DNA of 64,000 nucleotides from Breoghania sp. (GCF_963674635.1 NZ_OY771475.1:4261001-4325000); one strand, 5' to 3'; counted from the stretch's first letter, positions 16,699-25,963 are shown. Notes: generated by a model from the sequence alone, not told the origin. A program made the numbers and translations.

Positions 16699-18430
16699 GT
16701 GGTACCTCCCGGCCTCGGCGGCCCTTGAGAAAGATGAAATCGGCACCCGTGTCGGCACCTTCGACGCTGTCGTAATAAAGGCGGGTGTAGCCGCCTTGGG
16801 CTGGCGGTCCCTCCGGCGCGCGCCATTGGGCCAGGCGCGTGGCGATCTCGTCGGATGACAGATCGAGGTGGATGGAGCGGGCTTCCACGTCGATCTCGAT
16901 CATGTCGCCGGTGCGCACGATGGCGAGCGGCCCGCCCGCTGCCGCTTCCGGCGATACATGCAGGATCACCGTGCCATAGGCGGTGCCGGACATGCGCGCA
17001 TCGGATATGCGCACCATGTCGGTGATGCCCTTTCTCAGCACCTTGGGCGGCAGGCCCATGTTGCCGACTTCCGACATGCCCGGATATCCCTTCGGACCGC
17101 AGTTCCTGAGAACCATCACGCAGGTCTCGTCAATGTCGAGAGCCTCGTCGTCGATCTGCGCCTTGTAGGCGTCGATATCCTCGAACACGACGGCGCGGCC
17201 GCGGTGTTTCATCAGGTGGGGGGAGGCGGCAGAAGGCTTGATCACCGCGCCATCCGGCGCCAGATTTCCCTTCAGCACGGCGATCCCGCCCGACGAGGTC
17301 AGCACCCGCTCCGCCGGTCGGATCACATCCTCGTTCCGGTTCTCCGCATCCTTGACCTCTTCCCAGATGGATTTGCCCGACACCGTTAGCGCCTCGCGAT
17401 TGAGCATCCCGGCCTCGCCGAGGCGCTTCAAGACGACGGGCAGGCCACCGGCATAGAAGAACTCCTCCATCAGATAGTCGCCCGACGGCATCAGGTTGAC
17501 GATGGTCGGCACGTCGCGACCGAGGCGGTCCCAGTCGTCGAGCGTCAGCGGCACCTCGGCCCTGCCGGCAAGCGCCAGAAGGTGGATCACCGCATTGGTT
17601 GAGCCGCCGATCGCGCCATTGGTGCGGATCGCGTTTTCAAACGCCTGCCTGGTGAGAATATCGGAGGGCTTGAGGTCGTCCTTGACCATTTGCACGATGC
17701 GCCGTCCCGTCATTTGCGCCATCACGCGTCGGCGGGCATCGACGGCGGGAATGGCGGCATTGCCGGACAGCGCCATTCCCAATGCCTCGGCCATGGAGGC
17801 CATGGAGGAGGCCGTGCCCATGGTGTTGCAGGTGCCCGAAGACCGGTTCATCGCCTGTTCGGCCTCCAGGAAATCCGCCCGACTGATCTTGCCCGCCTTT
17901 ATGTCCTCCGACATCTGCCACAGCGCCGTGCCTGATCCGATCCGCTCGCCCCGGAACCAGCCGTTCAACATCGGGCCGCCTGAGACGACGATGGAGGGGA
18001 TGTCGGTGGAGGCCGCACCCATCAGCAGCGACGGCGTGGTCTTGTCACACCCCACCAGCAGAACCGCCCCGTCAATCGGCTGGGCGCGCATCGTTTCTTC
18101 CACCGCCATGGCGGCGAGGTTGCGGTACATCATGGCGGTCGGACGGAACGTGTTCTCCGAGGCCGAGAAAACCGGCACCTCCAGCGGAAATCCGCCAGCC
18201 TCCCAGACGCCTGCCTTCACCTTCTGCGCCAGCTCGTGCAGATGGCCGTTGCAGGGCGTCAGTTCCGACCAGGTGTTGAGCAGGCCGATCACCGGCCTGC
18301 CGTCGAACAGGTCGTGCGGGTAGCCCTGGTTCTTCAGCCAGCCGCGATGATAGATGTTGTCGCGCGACGTGCCGCCGTACCATTCCTGCGATCTGAGTTT
18401 GCGGGGCCATGCCGCCGGTTGAAAAGGCAT
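16685..18430 (-). CDS. araC: L-arabinonate dehydratase (IlvD/EDD family)
   Basis: 581 residues, right for the sugar-acid dehydratases of the IlvD/Edd family. LRSQEWYGGTSRDNIYHRGW near residues 11-30 is typical of the arabinonate/pentonate branch. The Fe-S ligand cysteines occur in ELTPCNGHL (about 59), LVGCDKTTPS (about 127) and SGTCNTMGTA (about 200). It converts L-arabinonate to 2-dehydro-3-deoxy-L-arabinonate. It lies eight bases after gguC and overlaps the dehydrogenase gene. The symbol follows the Azospirillum pathway usage and must not be confused with the E. coli regulator AraC. Confidence 0.9.
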   Translation of the reverse strand: MPFQPAAWPRKLRSQEWYGGTSRDNIYHRGWLKNQGYPHDLFDGRPVIGLLNTWSELTPCNGHLHELAQKVKAGVWEAGGFPLEVPVFSASENTFRPTAMMYRNLAAMAVEETMRAQPIDGAVLLVGCDKTTPSLLMGAASTDIPSIVVSGGPMLNGWFRGERIGSGTALWQMSEDIKAGKISRADFLEAEQAMNRSSGTCNTMGTASSMASMAEALGMALSGNAAIPAVDARRRVMAQMTGRRIVQMVKDDLKPSDILTRQAFENAIRTNGAIGGSTNAVIHLLALAGRAEVPLTLDDWDRLGRDVPTIVNLMPSGDYLMEEFFYAGGLPVVLKRLGEAGMLNREALTVSGKSIWEEVKDAENRNEDVIRPAERVLTSSGGIAVLKGNLAPDGAVIKPSAASPHLMKHRGRAVVFEDIDAYKAQIDDEALDIDETCVMVLRNCGPKGYPGMSEVGNMGLPPKVLRKGITDMVRISDARMSGTAYGTVILHVSPEAAAGGPLAIVRTGDMIEIDVEARSIHLDLSSDEIATRLAQWRAPEGPPAQGGYTRLYYDSVEGADTGADFIFLKGRRGREVPRDSH

Positions 18431-18438
18431 CGGGTCAC

Positions 18439-19431
18439 TCACAGCGTGCGGATTTCGATGCGCGGCTCGGGACTTGCGAGCGGCGTGAAGGACAGGGGAT
18501 TGCGCAGGGGCAGGCCAAAGGGACCCGCCTCGATCTCGAAAACGTCGCCGTCGCGCGGGGTGATCCCTGCGGCGAAGGAGAGCGTTGCCGTTCCGAACAT
18601 GTGGATGTGCACGTCGCCCGGCTGGCGGAACAGCCGGTACTTGAAATGGTGGTGTTCCAGGTTCGCCAGCGAATGGTTCATGTTGGCCTCGCCCGAAAGG
18701 AACGGCTGTTCGAAGATCGTCTCGTCGCCCCGCCTGACGCGCGAGAGGCCCTCGACACTTTGCGGCAGCTCGCCGATCAAGAGTTCCGGGCCGATGGCCG
18801 CGGGGCGCAGTTTGGAATGGGCGAGATAGAGGTAGTTGCGCCGTTCCATGACGTGATCGGAAAACTCGTTTGCCAGCGCCCAGCCCAGCCGCACCGGCGT
18901 TCCATCCGGCGCGATGAGATAGATCCCGGCGATTTCCGGCTCCTCGCCGCCGTCCTCGGCGAATTCGGGCGCTTCCAGCGGGGCGCCAGGAGCTGCGAGC
19001 GAGAAACCGTTGCCCTTGTAGAACCATTCCGGCTGCACCCCGGCCGCACCGTTCGCAGGCTTGCCGCCCTCCACACCCAGCCGGAACATCCGCATGCTGT
19101 CGGTCTCGTGCTCTTGCGCTGCCTTGTGCATTTCCGCACGCGTAGACGCCGATCCCAGATGCGTGAGCCCGGTGCCGGTCATGTGGAGATGCGCAGGGTC
19201 GGGATGGGTCACCGGCGGCAGAAGTCTGCCGGATGCGTAAAGCGCCTCGATGTCCACCGCGTCGCGGACGCCGAGCGCGGCGATCCGCTCGCGCAGCGGC
19301 TGGCCCGTATCGATGCAGTCGCGCGCGAGCGCGTAGAGGCACAGGTCGGTTTTCACCTCATAGGCTTCTGTTCCCTCGCGAACGACGATCTGCGGAGTTC
19401 CATCCGCCCGAGAGTATTGGGACAGCAGCAT
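18439..19431 (-). CDS. gguC: GguC/AraD1 family protein (FAH fold), probable 2-keto-3-deoxy-L-arabinonate dehydratase
   Basis: 330 residues of the fumarylacetoacetase-like GguC/AraD1 family (YLYLAHSKLRPAAIGPEL and the LANLEHHHFKYRLFRQPGDVHIHMFGTATLSFA block near 265-295). MTGTGLTHLGSAS near 84 gives a metal or acid-site signature. In Agrobacterium gguC follows chvE-gguA-gguB, exactly as here. The family is linked to sugar-acid dehydration. In this operon it is the only candidate for converting 2-keto-3-deoxy-L-arabinonate to alpha-ketoglutarate semialdehyde, because no DapA-type AraD is present. That step is inference from context. It starts four bases before the gguB stop. Confidence 0.85.
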   Translation of the reverse strand: MLLSQYSRADGTPQIVVREGTEAYEVKTDLCLYALARDCIDTGQPLRERIAALGVRDAVDIEALYASGRLLPPVTHPDPAHLHMTGTGLTHLGSASTRAEMHKAAQEHETDSMRMFRLGVEGGKPANGAAGVQPEWFYKGNGFSLAAPGAPLEAPEFAEDGGEEPEIAGIYLIAPDGTPVRLGWALANEFSDHVMERRNYLYLAHSKLRPAAIGPELLIGELPQSVEGLSRVRRGDETIFEQPFLSGEANMNHSLANLEHHHFKYRLFRQPGDVHIHMFGTATLSFAAGITPRDGDVFEIEAGPFGLPLRNPLSFTPLASPEPRIEIRTL

Positions 19432-19435
19432 GGCT

Positions 19436-20659
19436 TCACCCCTTCTGCTTGTTCAGGACGTCGAAGATCACCGCGGCCAGCAAGACGAGCCCCTTGATGA
19501 CCTGCTGCCAGTCGATGCCGATGCCGAGGATCGACATGCCGTTGTTCATGACCCCCATGATGAAGGCGCCCACCACGGCGCCGACGACCGTACCGACACC
19601 GCCGGACATGGAGGCGCCCCCGATGAAGACGGCCGCGATCACATCGAGCTCGAAGGCGACACCGGCCTTCGGCGTTGCCGTGTTGAGGCGGGCGGCAAAG
19701 ACAAGCCCCGCGAGCGCGGCCAGCATGCCCATGTTGGCGAATGTCAGGAAAGTCAGGCGCTTGGAGTTGATGCCCGATAGGGACGCCGCCTTCTCGTTGC
19801 CGCCAATGGCATAGATGCGGCGGCCAAAGGTCGTGCGGTTGGTCAGGAAGGCGTAGATCGCGATCAAGAGCGCCATGACGACGAAGACGTTTGGCAGTCC
19901 GCGAAACCCCGCCATGAGCCATGACATGTAGACGAGGGCTGCGAAGATCAGCAGGTTTCGCGCGGCGAAGAAGGCGAAGGGCTCGACCTCCGCACCGACG
20001 CTGCGTTGCTGGGCGCGGGTGCGCATGGCGAGCCACAGCAGCAGGCCGGCCACCGCGATGCCGATGAGAAGCGAAAACAGGTTCAGGTGCTCGCCAGCGA
20101 AGATGTCGGGTACGAAGCCGGAGGCGATGAGCCTGAAATGGGGCGGGAAGGGGCCGACGGACTGACCGGCGAGAAGCCACAGCGTCAACCCCTTGAAGAC
20201 CAGCATGCCGGCAAGCGTGACGATGAAGGAAGGAATGCGGAAATAGGCGACCCAGAAGCCCTGGGCCATGCCGATCAGCGCGCCCGCGCCCAGGCACAGA
20301 AGGCTCGCTACCGGCCACGGCATGTCCCACTGCACGATCATCACCGCCGCCAGCGCCCCGATGAAGCCCAGCACGGAGCCGACGGAAAGGTCGATGTGCC
20401 CGCACACGATCACCAGCAGCATGCCCACCGCCATGATGACGATGTAGGAGTTCTGCAAGATGAGATTGGTCAGGTTCACGGGCTTCAGAAGGATCCCGTC
20501 GGTCGCGACCTGAAAGAAGGCCATGATGACGACCAGCGCGATGAGGATGCCGTATTCGCGAAGGTGACCTTTGAGGAAATGCCAGCCCGACCTGGGGGCG
20601 GCTGCGCTCTCGCCTGATCTGGCGCTCGACAGGCGGATGGGGGTTGTCGTGTCGCTCAT
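19436..20659 (-). CDS. gguB: Sugar ABC transporter permease GguB
   Basis: 407 residues, longer than RbsC, as is usual for GguB/XylH-like permeases. About ten transmembrane helices are seen, with GMLLVIVCGHIDLSVGSVLGFIG near residues 78-100 and VIAAVFIGGASMSGGVGTVVGAVVGAF near 345-372. It forms the membrane channel for ChvE-dependent uptake of arabinose, galactose, glucose or xylose. The start overlaps the gguA stop by four bases. This is the single permease in the ChvE system, so it probably works as a homodimer. Confidence 0.94.
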   Translation of the reverse strand: MSDTTTPIRLSSARSGESAAAPRSGWHFLKGHLREYGILIALVVIMAFFQVATDGILLKPVNLTNLILQNSYIVIMAVGMLLVIVCGHIDLSVGSVLGFIGALAAVMIVQWDMPWPVASLLCLGAGALIGMAQGFWVAYFRIPSFIVTLAGMLVFKGLTLWLLAGQSVGPFPPHFRLIASGFVPDIFAGEHLNLFSLLIGIAVAGLLLWLAMRTRAQQRSVGAEVEPFAFFAARNLLIFAALVYMSWLMAGFRGLPNVFVVMALLIAIYAFLTNRTTFGRRIYAIGGNEKAASLSGINSKRLTFLTFANMGMLAALAGLVFAARLNTATPKAGVAFELDVIAAVFIGGASMSGGVGTVVGAVVGAFIMGVMNNGMSILGIGIDWQQVIKGLVLLAAVIFDVLNKQKG

Positions 20660-22200
20660 GCCTGTGCTCCCGTCTCCGCTGCGGAACGGACAATCCTTGC
20701 CATGATCTTCTCCTGGCTCGCTTCGGCCGCTGGCATCTCACCCACGAACCGGCCTTCGCTCATCACGTAGATGCGGTCTGAAATCCCCAGCAGTTCCGGC
20801 AGTTCCGACGAGATCACGATGATCGCCTTGCCCTGGGCGGCGAGGTCGCGGATTACGGTGTAGATCTCGAATTTCGCGCCGACATCGATGCCCCGGGTCG
20901 GCTCGTCGAGGATCAGGATGTCCGGATCAGCAAAGAGCCACTTGGAGAGCACGACCTTCTGCTGGTTGCCGCCCGACAGGTCGACAACGGCCTGTTCGAC
21001 CGAGGCGGACTTGATCGCCAGCCGGTCGCGATAGCTTTCGGCCACTTCCGCCTCCCGGTGGCGCTCCACGATGCCGTTTCGAGCAACCGCGGGGAGGTTG
21101 GCGAGCGGCACGTTGCGCCGGATGGTGTCGTCGAGGATGACGCCATAGGTCTTGCGGTCTTCGGTGGCATAGGCGATGCCGGAGCGGATGGCCCGCTGCA
21201 CCGTGGAGACGTCGGCGGGCCGGCCGTTGATCTCGACCTCGCCGGAGATGTCGCGGCCATAGCTCCGGCCGAAGAGGCTCATGGCGAGTTCCGTTCGCCC
21301 GGCCCCCATCAGCCCGGCTATGCCCAGGACCTCGCCCTTGCGGACATGGAAACTGACGTCGTCGACCACCCGCCGTCCGGGGTGGAGGGGGTGGCAAGCG
21401 GTCCAGTTGCGGACCTCCATCGCGATCTCGCCGGGCTCACCCGGCCCGCGCGGCGGATAGCGGTCCTGGAGCGACCGGCCGACCATGTTGCGGATGATCT
21501 CGTCCTCGTCGACACCGTCGGCACATGCCATGCGCGCCACCGTCGCCCCGTCGCGCAGTACGGTGATCGTGTCGGCGACCTTCGAGACCTCGTTCAGCTT
21601 GTGCGAGATGAGGATCGAGGTGATGCCCTTGGCGCGAAAGTCGACGAGTAGATCCAGAAGCTTCTCGCTGTCGCTCTCGTTCAGCGACGAGGTCGGCTCG
21701 TCGAGGATCAGGAGACGAACGTTCTTCGAAAGCGCCTTGGCGATCTCGACCAGCTGCTGCTTGCCGAGGCCGAGTTGCTCGACGATGGTCTCCGGGTTCT
21801 CCTTCAGGCCGACGCGGGCCAGAAGCTCGACGGCCCGCTCGTGCGTCTCGCGCCAGTCGATAATGCCGCCATGGGCGCGCTCATTGCCGAGAAAGATGTT
21901 CTCCGCCACCGACAGGAGCGGGATCAGAGCCAGCTCCTGATGAATGATGATGATCCCGAGATCTTCGCTGTCGCGGATGGAGCGGAAGGTGCGCGGGGCG
22001 CCGTCAAAGACGATCTCGCCCTCGTAGCTGCCATGCGGATAGACACCGGACAGCACTTTCATGAGCGTGGACTTGCCCGCCCCGTTCTCGCCGACGACGG
22101 CATGGATCTCGCCTTCGTCAACAGACAGGGTCACCCGATCGAGCGCCTTGACGCCCGGGAATTCCTTGGTGATTTCTCGCATTTCGAGGATCGGTGACAT
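20656..22200 (-). CDS. gguA: Sugar ABC transporter ATP-binding protein GguA
   Basis: 514 residues from the ATG at 22200; an in-frame ATG at 22236 would add 12 residues but lacks a ribosome site. Two ABC domains are present: Walker A GENGAGKST near 38, a first signature region (EQLGLGKQQLVEIAKAL), LLILDEPTSSLN, then GLMGAGRTELAMSLFG, LSGGNQQK and ILILDEPTRGIDVG. It powers import through GguB of sugars delivered by ChvE. It is 270 bases downstream of chvE, behind a GC-rich hairpin, and is coupled to gguB by a four-base overlap. Confidence 0.94.
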   Translation of the reverse strand: MSPILEMREITKEFPGVKALDRVTLSVDEGEIHAVVGENGAGKSTLMKVLSGVYPHGSYEGEIVFDGAPRTFRSIRDSEDLGIIIIHQELALIPLLSVAENIFLGNERAHGGIIDWRETHERAVELLARVGLKENPETIVEQLGLGKQQLVEIAKALSKNVRLLILDEPTSSLNESDSEKLLDLLVDFRAKGITSILISHKLNEVSKVADTITVLRDGATVARMACADGVDEDEIIRNMVGRSLQDRYPPRGPGEPGEIAMEVRNWTACHPLHPGRRVVDDVSFHVRKGEVLGIAGLMGAGRTELAMSLFGRSYGRDISGEVEINGRPADVSTVQRAIRSGIAYATEDRKTYGVILDDTIRRNVPLANLPAVARNGIVERHREAEVAESYRDRLAIKSASVEQAVVDLSGGNQQKVVLSKWLFADPDILILDEPTRGIDVGAKFEIYTVIRDLAAQGKAIIVISSELPELLGISDRIYVMSEGRFVGEMPAAEASQEKIMARIVRSAAETGAQA

Positions 22201-22291
22201 CACAGTCTCGCGTCTTTTCGAAGAGATCCGCCGCAAGCGGTCGGGCGCAAACAGTCGGGCGCACGCGGTCGGCTATGGCGGCTCATCGCAA

Positions 22292-22309
22292 GCCGGGGCG
22301 GGCCCCGGC
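22292..22309 (-). promoter_or_regulatory. Hairpin in chvE-gguA spacer
   Basis: The 270-base spacer between chvE and gguA has no gene. It contains an 8-bp perfect stem (GCCGGGGC / GCCCCGGC) and short direct repeats of GTCGGGCGCA near 22240-22265. A stem here could cap the abundant chvE transcript and reduce read-through into gguAB. No U tract is visible. Confidence 0.5.
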
Positions 22310-22470
22310 GCGCCGGATCCGGGCGGGGCAACGCATGGCGCCCAGCCCAGGCGGCTGTCGATCGATTTCAAGAAGCCGAAGCTGAAACGACGACCTGCGA
22401 CCCGGTTCGTCCCGCGCGGACGCCCTTGCGGACGCCTGCGCGGAATGGGGGGCAGCGGATGGGCGGCGGA

Positions 22471-23535
22471 CTACTGGATCTGGTCTCGGGTGTAGTACCC
22501 GCTTTCGATCAGCACGCTCTCCCAGTTCTTCGCCGTCACCGGCACCGGTTCCAGCAGATAGGAGGGGACGACCTTGACGCCATTGTCATAGGTCTTCGTG
22601 TCGTTGATCTCCGGTGTGCCGCCGGTGAGCAGGGCGTCCACCATGCCCATGGTCACGCGGGCGAGCTCTCGGGTATCCTTGAAGATGGTGGAGTATTGCG
22701 CCCCGCGCAGGATCGCCTTGACGGAGGGAACCTCTGCATCCTGGCCGGTGATGATCGGCATCTTCATGTCGCCTGAGCCGTAGCCGACGCCCTGCAGCGA
22801 GGAGATGATGCCGATGGAAAGGCCGTCATAGGGTGAAAGCACCCCGTTGACCTTTCGGTCGGTGTAATAGGCGGAGAGCAGATTATCCATCCGCGCCTGC
22901 GCGACCGAGCCGTCCCACCGCAGCGTCCCGACCGTATCCATGCCACGTTGTCCCGAGGGAATGGCGACCTGGCCTTCGTCGATCAGCGGCTGCAGCACCG
23001 ACATGGCGCCGTTGTAGAAAAAGTAGGCGTTGTTATCGTCTGGGCTGCCGCCGAACAGCTCCACGTTCCATGGGCGGGCGTCGGGGAACCGTTCCTTCAG
23101 TCCCGCCACAAGCGTTTCGGCCTGTTGCACGCCGACCTTGAAATTGTCGAATGTGGCGTAATAGTCGACATCGCCACTGTCGCGGATCAGCCGGTCATAG
23201 GCGACAATCTTGATATTGGCGGCCGCTGCATTGGCCAACGCGCTTGTCAGCGTGGTGCCGTCGATCGCCGCGATGACAAGCACATCCACGCCCTTGGTGA
23301 TCATGTTCTCGATCTGGGCGAGCTGGTTGGGGATGTCGTCTTCGGCATATTGCAGGTCGGCGGTGTAACCGGCCGCCTCGAACTGTTTCACCATGTTGTT
23401 GCCGTCGTCGATCCAGCGGGCGGACGACTTGGTGGGCATGGCGATGCCGACATATCCCTTGTCCTGCGCAATAGCAGGCGCAGCAAGCGCAATGGAAATA
23501 ACGGCCGCGCCGAAGGCGCGTCTGGTCAAATTCAT
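22471..23535 (-). CDS. chvE: Periplasmic sugar-binding protein ChvE
   Basis: 354 residues with a signal peptide (to about residue 23, ...APAIA). The sequence matches the ChvE/multiple sugar-binding group: GIAMPTKSSARWIDDGNNM near 30-48, DIPNQLAQIENMITKGVDVLVIAAIDG near 66-92, IVAYDRLIRDSGDVDYYATFDN near 110-131 and the GGSPDDNNAYFFYNGAM motif near 160. ChvE binds L-arabinose, D-galactose, D-glucose and related sugars for import and, in Agrobacterium, for virulence signalling; no vir genes are here. It is the first gene of the leftward locus and is divergent from gbpR. Confidence 0.95.
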   Translation of the reverse strand: MNLTRRAFGAAVISIALAAPAIAQDKGYVGIAMPTKSSARWIDDGNNMVKQFEAAGYTADLQYAEDDIPNQLAQIENMITKGVDVLVIAAIDGTTLTSALANAAAANIKIVAYDRLIRDSGDVDYYATFDNFKVGVQQAETLVAGLKERFPDARPWNVELFGGSPDDNNAYFFYNGAMSVLQPLIDEGQVAIPSGQRGMDTVGTLRWDGSVAQARMDNLLSAYYTDRKVNGVLSPYDGLSIGIISSLQGVGYGSGDMKMPIITGQDAEVPSVKAILRGAQYSTIFKDTRELARVTMGMVDALLTGGTPEINDTKTYDNGVKVVPSYLLEPVPVTAKNWESVLIESGYYTRDQIQ

Positions 23536-23640
23536 TTTTTCCTCCCGGTCCCGTCGGTTCCGCCGTTGATGCGGTCCGCAGGATCATATTCAGGGATTCC
23601 CCTCCGGAATCCGTAATTGTTGCACTTTGCGCCTTCCGGC

Positions 23641-23676
23641 TATAACAATCAAATACGCAATATCGATTTTGTTATA
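23641..23676. promoter_or_regulatory. Inverted repeat in the gbpR-chvE divergent promoter, candidate GbpR operator
   Basis: TATAACAA and TTGTTATA form a perfect 8-bp inverted repeat with a 20-base spacer, ending 20 bases before the gbpR start codon and about 105 bases from chvE. Its placement suits a LysR-type regulator that represses its own gene and controls chvE in response to sugar. Assignment to GbpR is inference. Confidence 0.6.
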
Positions 23677-23696
23677 CTAGTTTTGGTATATCGCAT

Positions 23697-24689
23697 ATGG
23701 ACACGGCATCTTCGGCAAAAGGCGGTCTTGCCGCTCGCGACGAGTTGATCCGGCGCGGGCTACGGCTGTCGCAGCTGCGGCTGTTGCTGGCCCTGTCTGA
23801 AACCCGCCAGGTTTCCAGCGCTGCCACGCAGGTGGCGATGACCCAGCCTGCCGCCTCGCGCCTGCTGTCCGATCTGGAGAGGACGGTCGGCTCCCGTCTT
23901 TATAACCGCCATGCGCGCGGTGTGACCCTGACGGCGGCAGGCAAGGCGTTGGCCGAGCAGGCGCGCCAGACGTTGCGCGGTCTCGATGCGGTGCAGCAGA
24001 AAATCGCCGCCATTGAAAGCGGAGAGCGCGGCGCGGTGCGTATCGGCAGCGTGACGGGGCCTGCCGTGCAGCTGGTGTTGCCGGTGATCCGCGAATTGCG
24101 CGTGACCTATCCCGAAATCGAGCTTTCGGTGCTCGTGGACACCAGCAACAGGCTTGGCGATGCGCTGCTGGCCGGTGATCTTGATTTCTATATCGGCCGG
24201 GTGCCTGACGGGATGGAAACACACGCAGTCGCACTCAATGAAATCGGGCCCGAACCCGTCTCGCTCATTGCTCGTCTGGAGCATCCGCTCTCCCGCCATC
24301 CGAACCCTTCGGTCGAGGATTGTCTGGCTTATGACTGGGTGATGCAGCCGGAGGATGGGCTGCTGCGGCGAACGGTTGAGGCATATCTGCTGCGCAACGG
24401 CTATCGGCCGCCGGAGCGTATCCTGAGCACGTCATCGATGCTTTTGACGCTTGCGATCATCTGCGAAACCAACGCGATCGCGCCGATCGCCCGATCCGCA
24501 GCCAATTTCTACGCATCTCCAAACGCTTTCGGCGGCCGCATTCGCTGCCTGGACGCGGGAAGGGACATGGCTGTGGTGCCCTATTCGCTGATTTATCTGC
24601 GTGGGGTTGAGCCGTCTCCGGCGGTCCACCGGGTCCGGCAGTTGATACGACAGAAAATACCCCAGATCCCGCCTCAGCCCATTGTTTGA
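23697..24689 (+). CDS. gbpR: LysR-type regulator GbpR
   Basis: 330 residues. The N-terminal winged helix-turn-helix (about residues 25-85: LRLSQLRLLLALSETRQVSSAATQV..., TQPAASRLLSDLERTVGSRLYNR) is followed by a LysR effector domain (about 110-310). GbpR, the galactose-binding-protein regulator of Agrobacterium, is divergent from chvE in the same way, and the shared arrangement supports the name. It likely activates chvE in the presence of arabinose or galactose. No good ribosome site precedes the ATG at 23697, so translation may be weak, or leaderless if transcription starts close by. Confidence 0.9.
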   Translation: MDTASSAKGGLAARDELIRRGLRLSQLRLLLALSETRQVSSAATQVAMTQPAASRLLSDLERTVGSRLYNRHARGVTLTAAGKALAEQARQTLRGLDAVQQKIAAIESGERGAVRIGSVTGPAVQLVLPVIRELRVTYPEIELSVLVDTSNRLGDALLAGDLDFYIGRVPDGMETHAVALNEIGPEPVSLIARLEHPLSRHPNPSVEDCLAYDWVMQPEDGLLRRTVEAYLLRNGYRPPERILSTSSMLLTLAIICETNAIAPIARSAANFYASPNAFGGRIRCLDAGRDMAVVPYSLIYLRGVEPSPAVHRVRQLIRQKIPQIPPQPIV

Positions 24690-24780
24690 CCAGCGAGCTG
24701 CTGTCGGCACGTCATGATCCGTACCGCGGCAGCCGCGTGGTCCGGGCTTTGCTGATTGGAGGAGCGCCGCTTCCGATTGG

Positions 24781-24812
24781 CCAATTGAGGATCTCGGTGG
24801 ATCTTCAATTGG
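24781..24812. terminator. Hairpin between convergent gbpR and SDR genes
   Basis: CCAATTGAGGATC and GATCTTCAATTGG form a 13-bp stem with one G-T pair and a 6-base loop, midway between two converging genes. It lacks a T tract, so bidirectional termination is possible but not proven. Nothing else recognisable lies in this 239-base gap. Confidence 0.45.
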
Positions 24813-24928
24813 CTTCGGAGCCGTTGACTGGTCCTTGCGGCGGGGATCCCAAAAGCATGCCCGGAGCGTCGCTTGTCGCGGCGTCGATCGCGCCTCCAAT
24901 GTGAAAGGCGGCTGTTGGCGGTGGCGCT

Positions 24929-25663
24929 TCAGATCACCAGGCCGCCATCGACCTTCAGCAACTGGCCGGTGATGAAACGGGCACGGTCGCTGGCGAGGAA
25001 CAGCGCGGCCTGCGCGATGTCTTCAGGTTCGCCCATATGGCCGAGAGGGGTCTTGCCTTCCATGTAGGCAATGACCTTTTCCGGCAGATCCTTGGTCATC
25101 GGTGTCTTGATGAAGCCGGGTGCAACGCAGTTGGCGCGCACCTGGGCGCCCTTGCGGGAGAACTCCTTGGCCCAACTCTTGGTCATCGCGATAACGCCGG
25201 CCTTGGTGGCGGCGTAGTTGGTCTGGCCGATATTGCCGTCCGTGCCGACGACGGAGGACATGGTGATGATAGAGCCTGCGCCGTTCTCGATCATGACCGG
25301 CGAGACGTGTTGGGTCATGTTGAACACGCCCTTGAGGTTCACGTCGACCACCATGTCCCAATCCTTCTCGCTCATTTTCGCAAGCAGATTGTCACGGGTG
25401 ATGCCGGCATTGTTCACCAGGACGTCGATTCTTCCGTACGTGTCCTTCACATCGGTGACGAACGCAGAAATTGCATCTCGGTCGCAAACGTTGAGTTCGA
25501 CGGCTTCGATGTTCGAAAATCTGTTTTCATAGTCGGACATTATGTCCATGTTCATGTCGCAAGCAAAGACCTTCTTCGCGCCCTCAGCCGCGAATACCTC
25601 CGCGATACAGCGCCCGATGCCCTGAGCTCCGCCGGTTACGATGCAGATTTTGTCTTTTAACAT
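24929..25663 (-). CDS. Short-chain dehydrogenase, 3-oxoacyl/acetoacetyl-CoA reductase-like
   Basis: 244 residues, classical SDR. The cofactor loop GGAQGIG is at residues 11-17, NNAG at 84-87, the catalytic Ser in MSSVVG near 136, and YxxxK at Y150-K154. The APGFIKTPMT stretch and the C-terminal GQLLKVDGG are FabG/PhaB-like. It would reduce 3-oxoacyl-CoA (or ACP) to (R)-3-hydroxyacyl-CoA with NAD(P)H. It is divergent from the LysR gene that leads the CoA-transferase/MaoC/FabV cassette, and its product would be the substrate of the MaoC-type hydratase there. A stand-alone FabG duplicate is the alternative. Confidence 0.85.
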   Translation of the reverse strand: MLKDKICIVTGGAQGIGRCIAEVFAAEGAKKVFACDMNMDIMSDYENRFSNIEAVELNVCDRDAISAFVTDVKDTYGRIDVLVNNAGITRDNLLAKMSEKDWDMVVDVNLKGVFNMTQHVSPVMIENGAGSIITMSSVVGTDGNIGQTNYAATKAGVIAMTKSWAKEFSRKGAQVRANCVAPGFIKTPMTKDLPEKVIAYMEGKTPLGHMGEPEDIAQAALFLASDRARFITGQLLKVDGGLVI

Positions 25664-25908
25664 AATTCGATCTTCTATTTTTGTGCCTCACGGCGTTTAT
25701 ACGTGCACACATGCCGCGGCTCGAATTATTGACATGAAAGGGGGGCAGATGGTTATAGACGGGTCAGCAAAACACAAATGCCGAAATGGGATTGGCCCTC
25801 GTGCGCACTCTGGCTCATGGGGGGGAAGAAAAGTTCCTCATGGCCTTGGCGAGCCCCAAACCTCCCCGCCTCATCTCTGCCGCCAGCGCTCCCCCTTTTC
25901 GGTCGTTG

Positions 25909-25926
25909 CTCCTGAAATCTCAGGAG
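25909..25926. promoter_or_regulatory. Short inverted repeat upstream of the LysR gene
   Basis: CTCCTGA-AATC-TCAGGAG, a perfect 7-bp inverted repeat, lies 38-55 bases before the LysR start in the divergent promoter region shared with the SDR gene. It could be an autoregulatory site. The AGGAG in its right arm is too far from the start codon to be the ribosome site. Confidence 0.35.
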
Positions 25927-25963
25927 ATTTATCGATTTGCCTGCCCGCAGGAGAGATTGCGCC

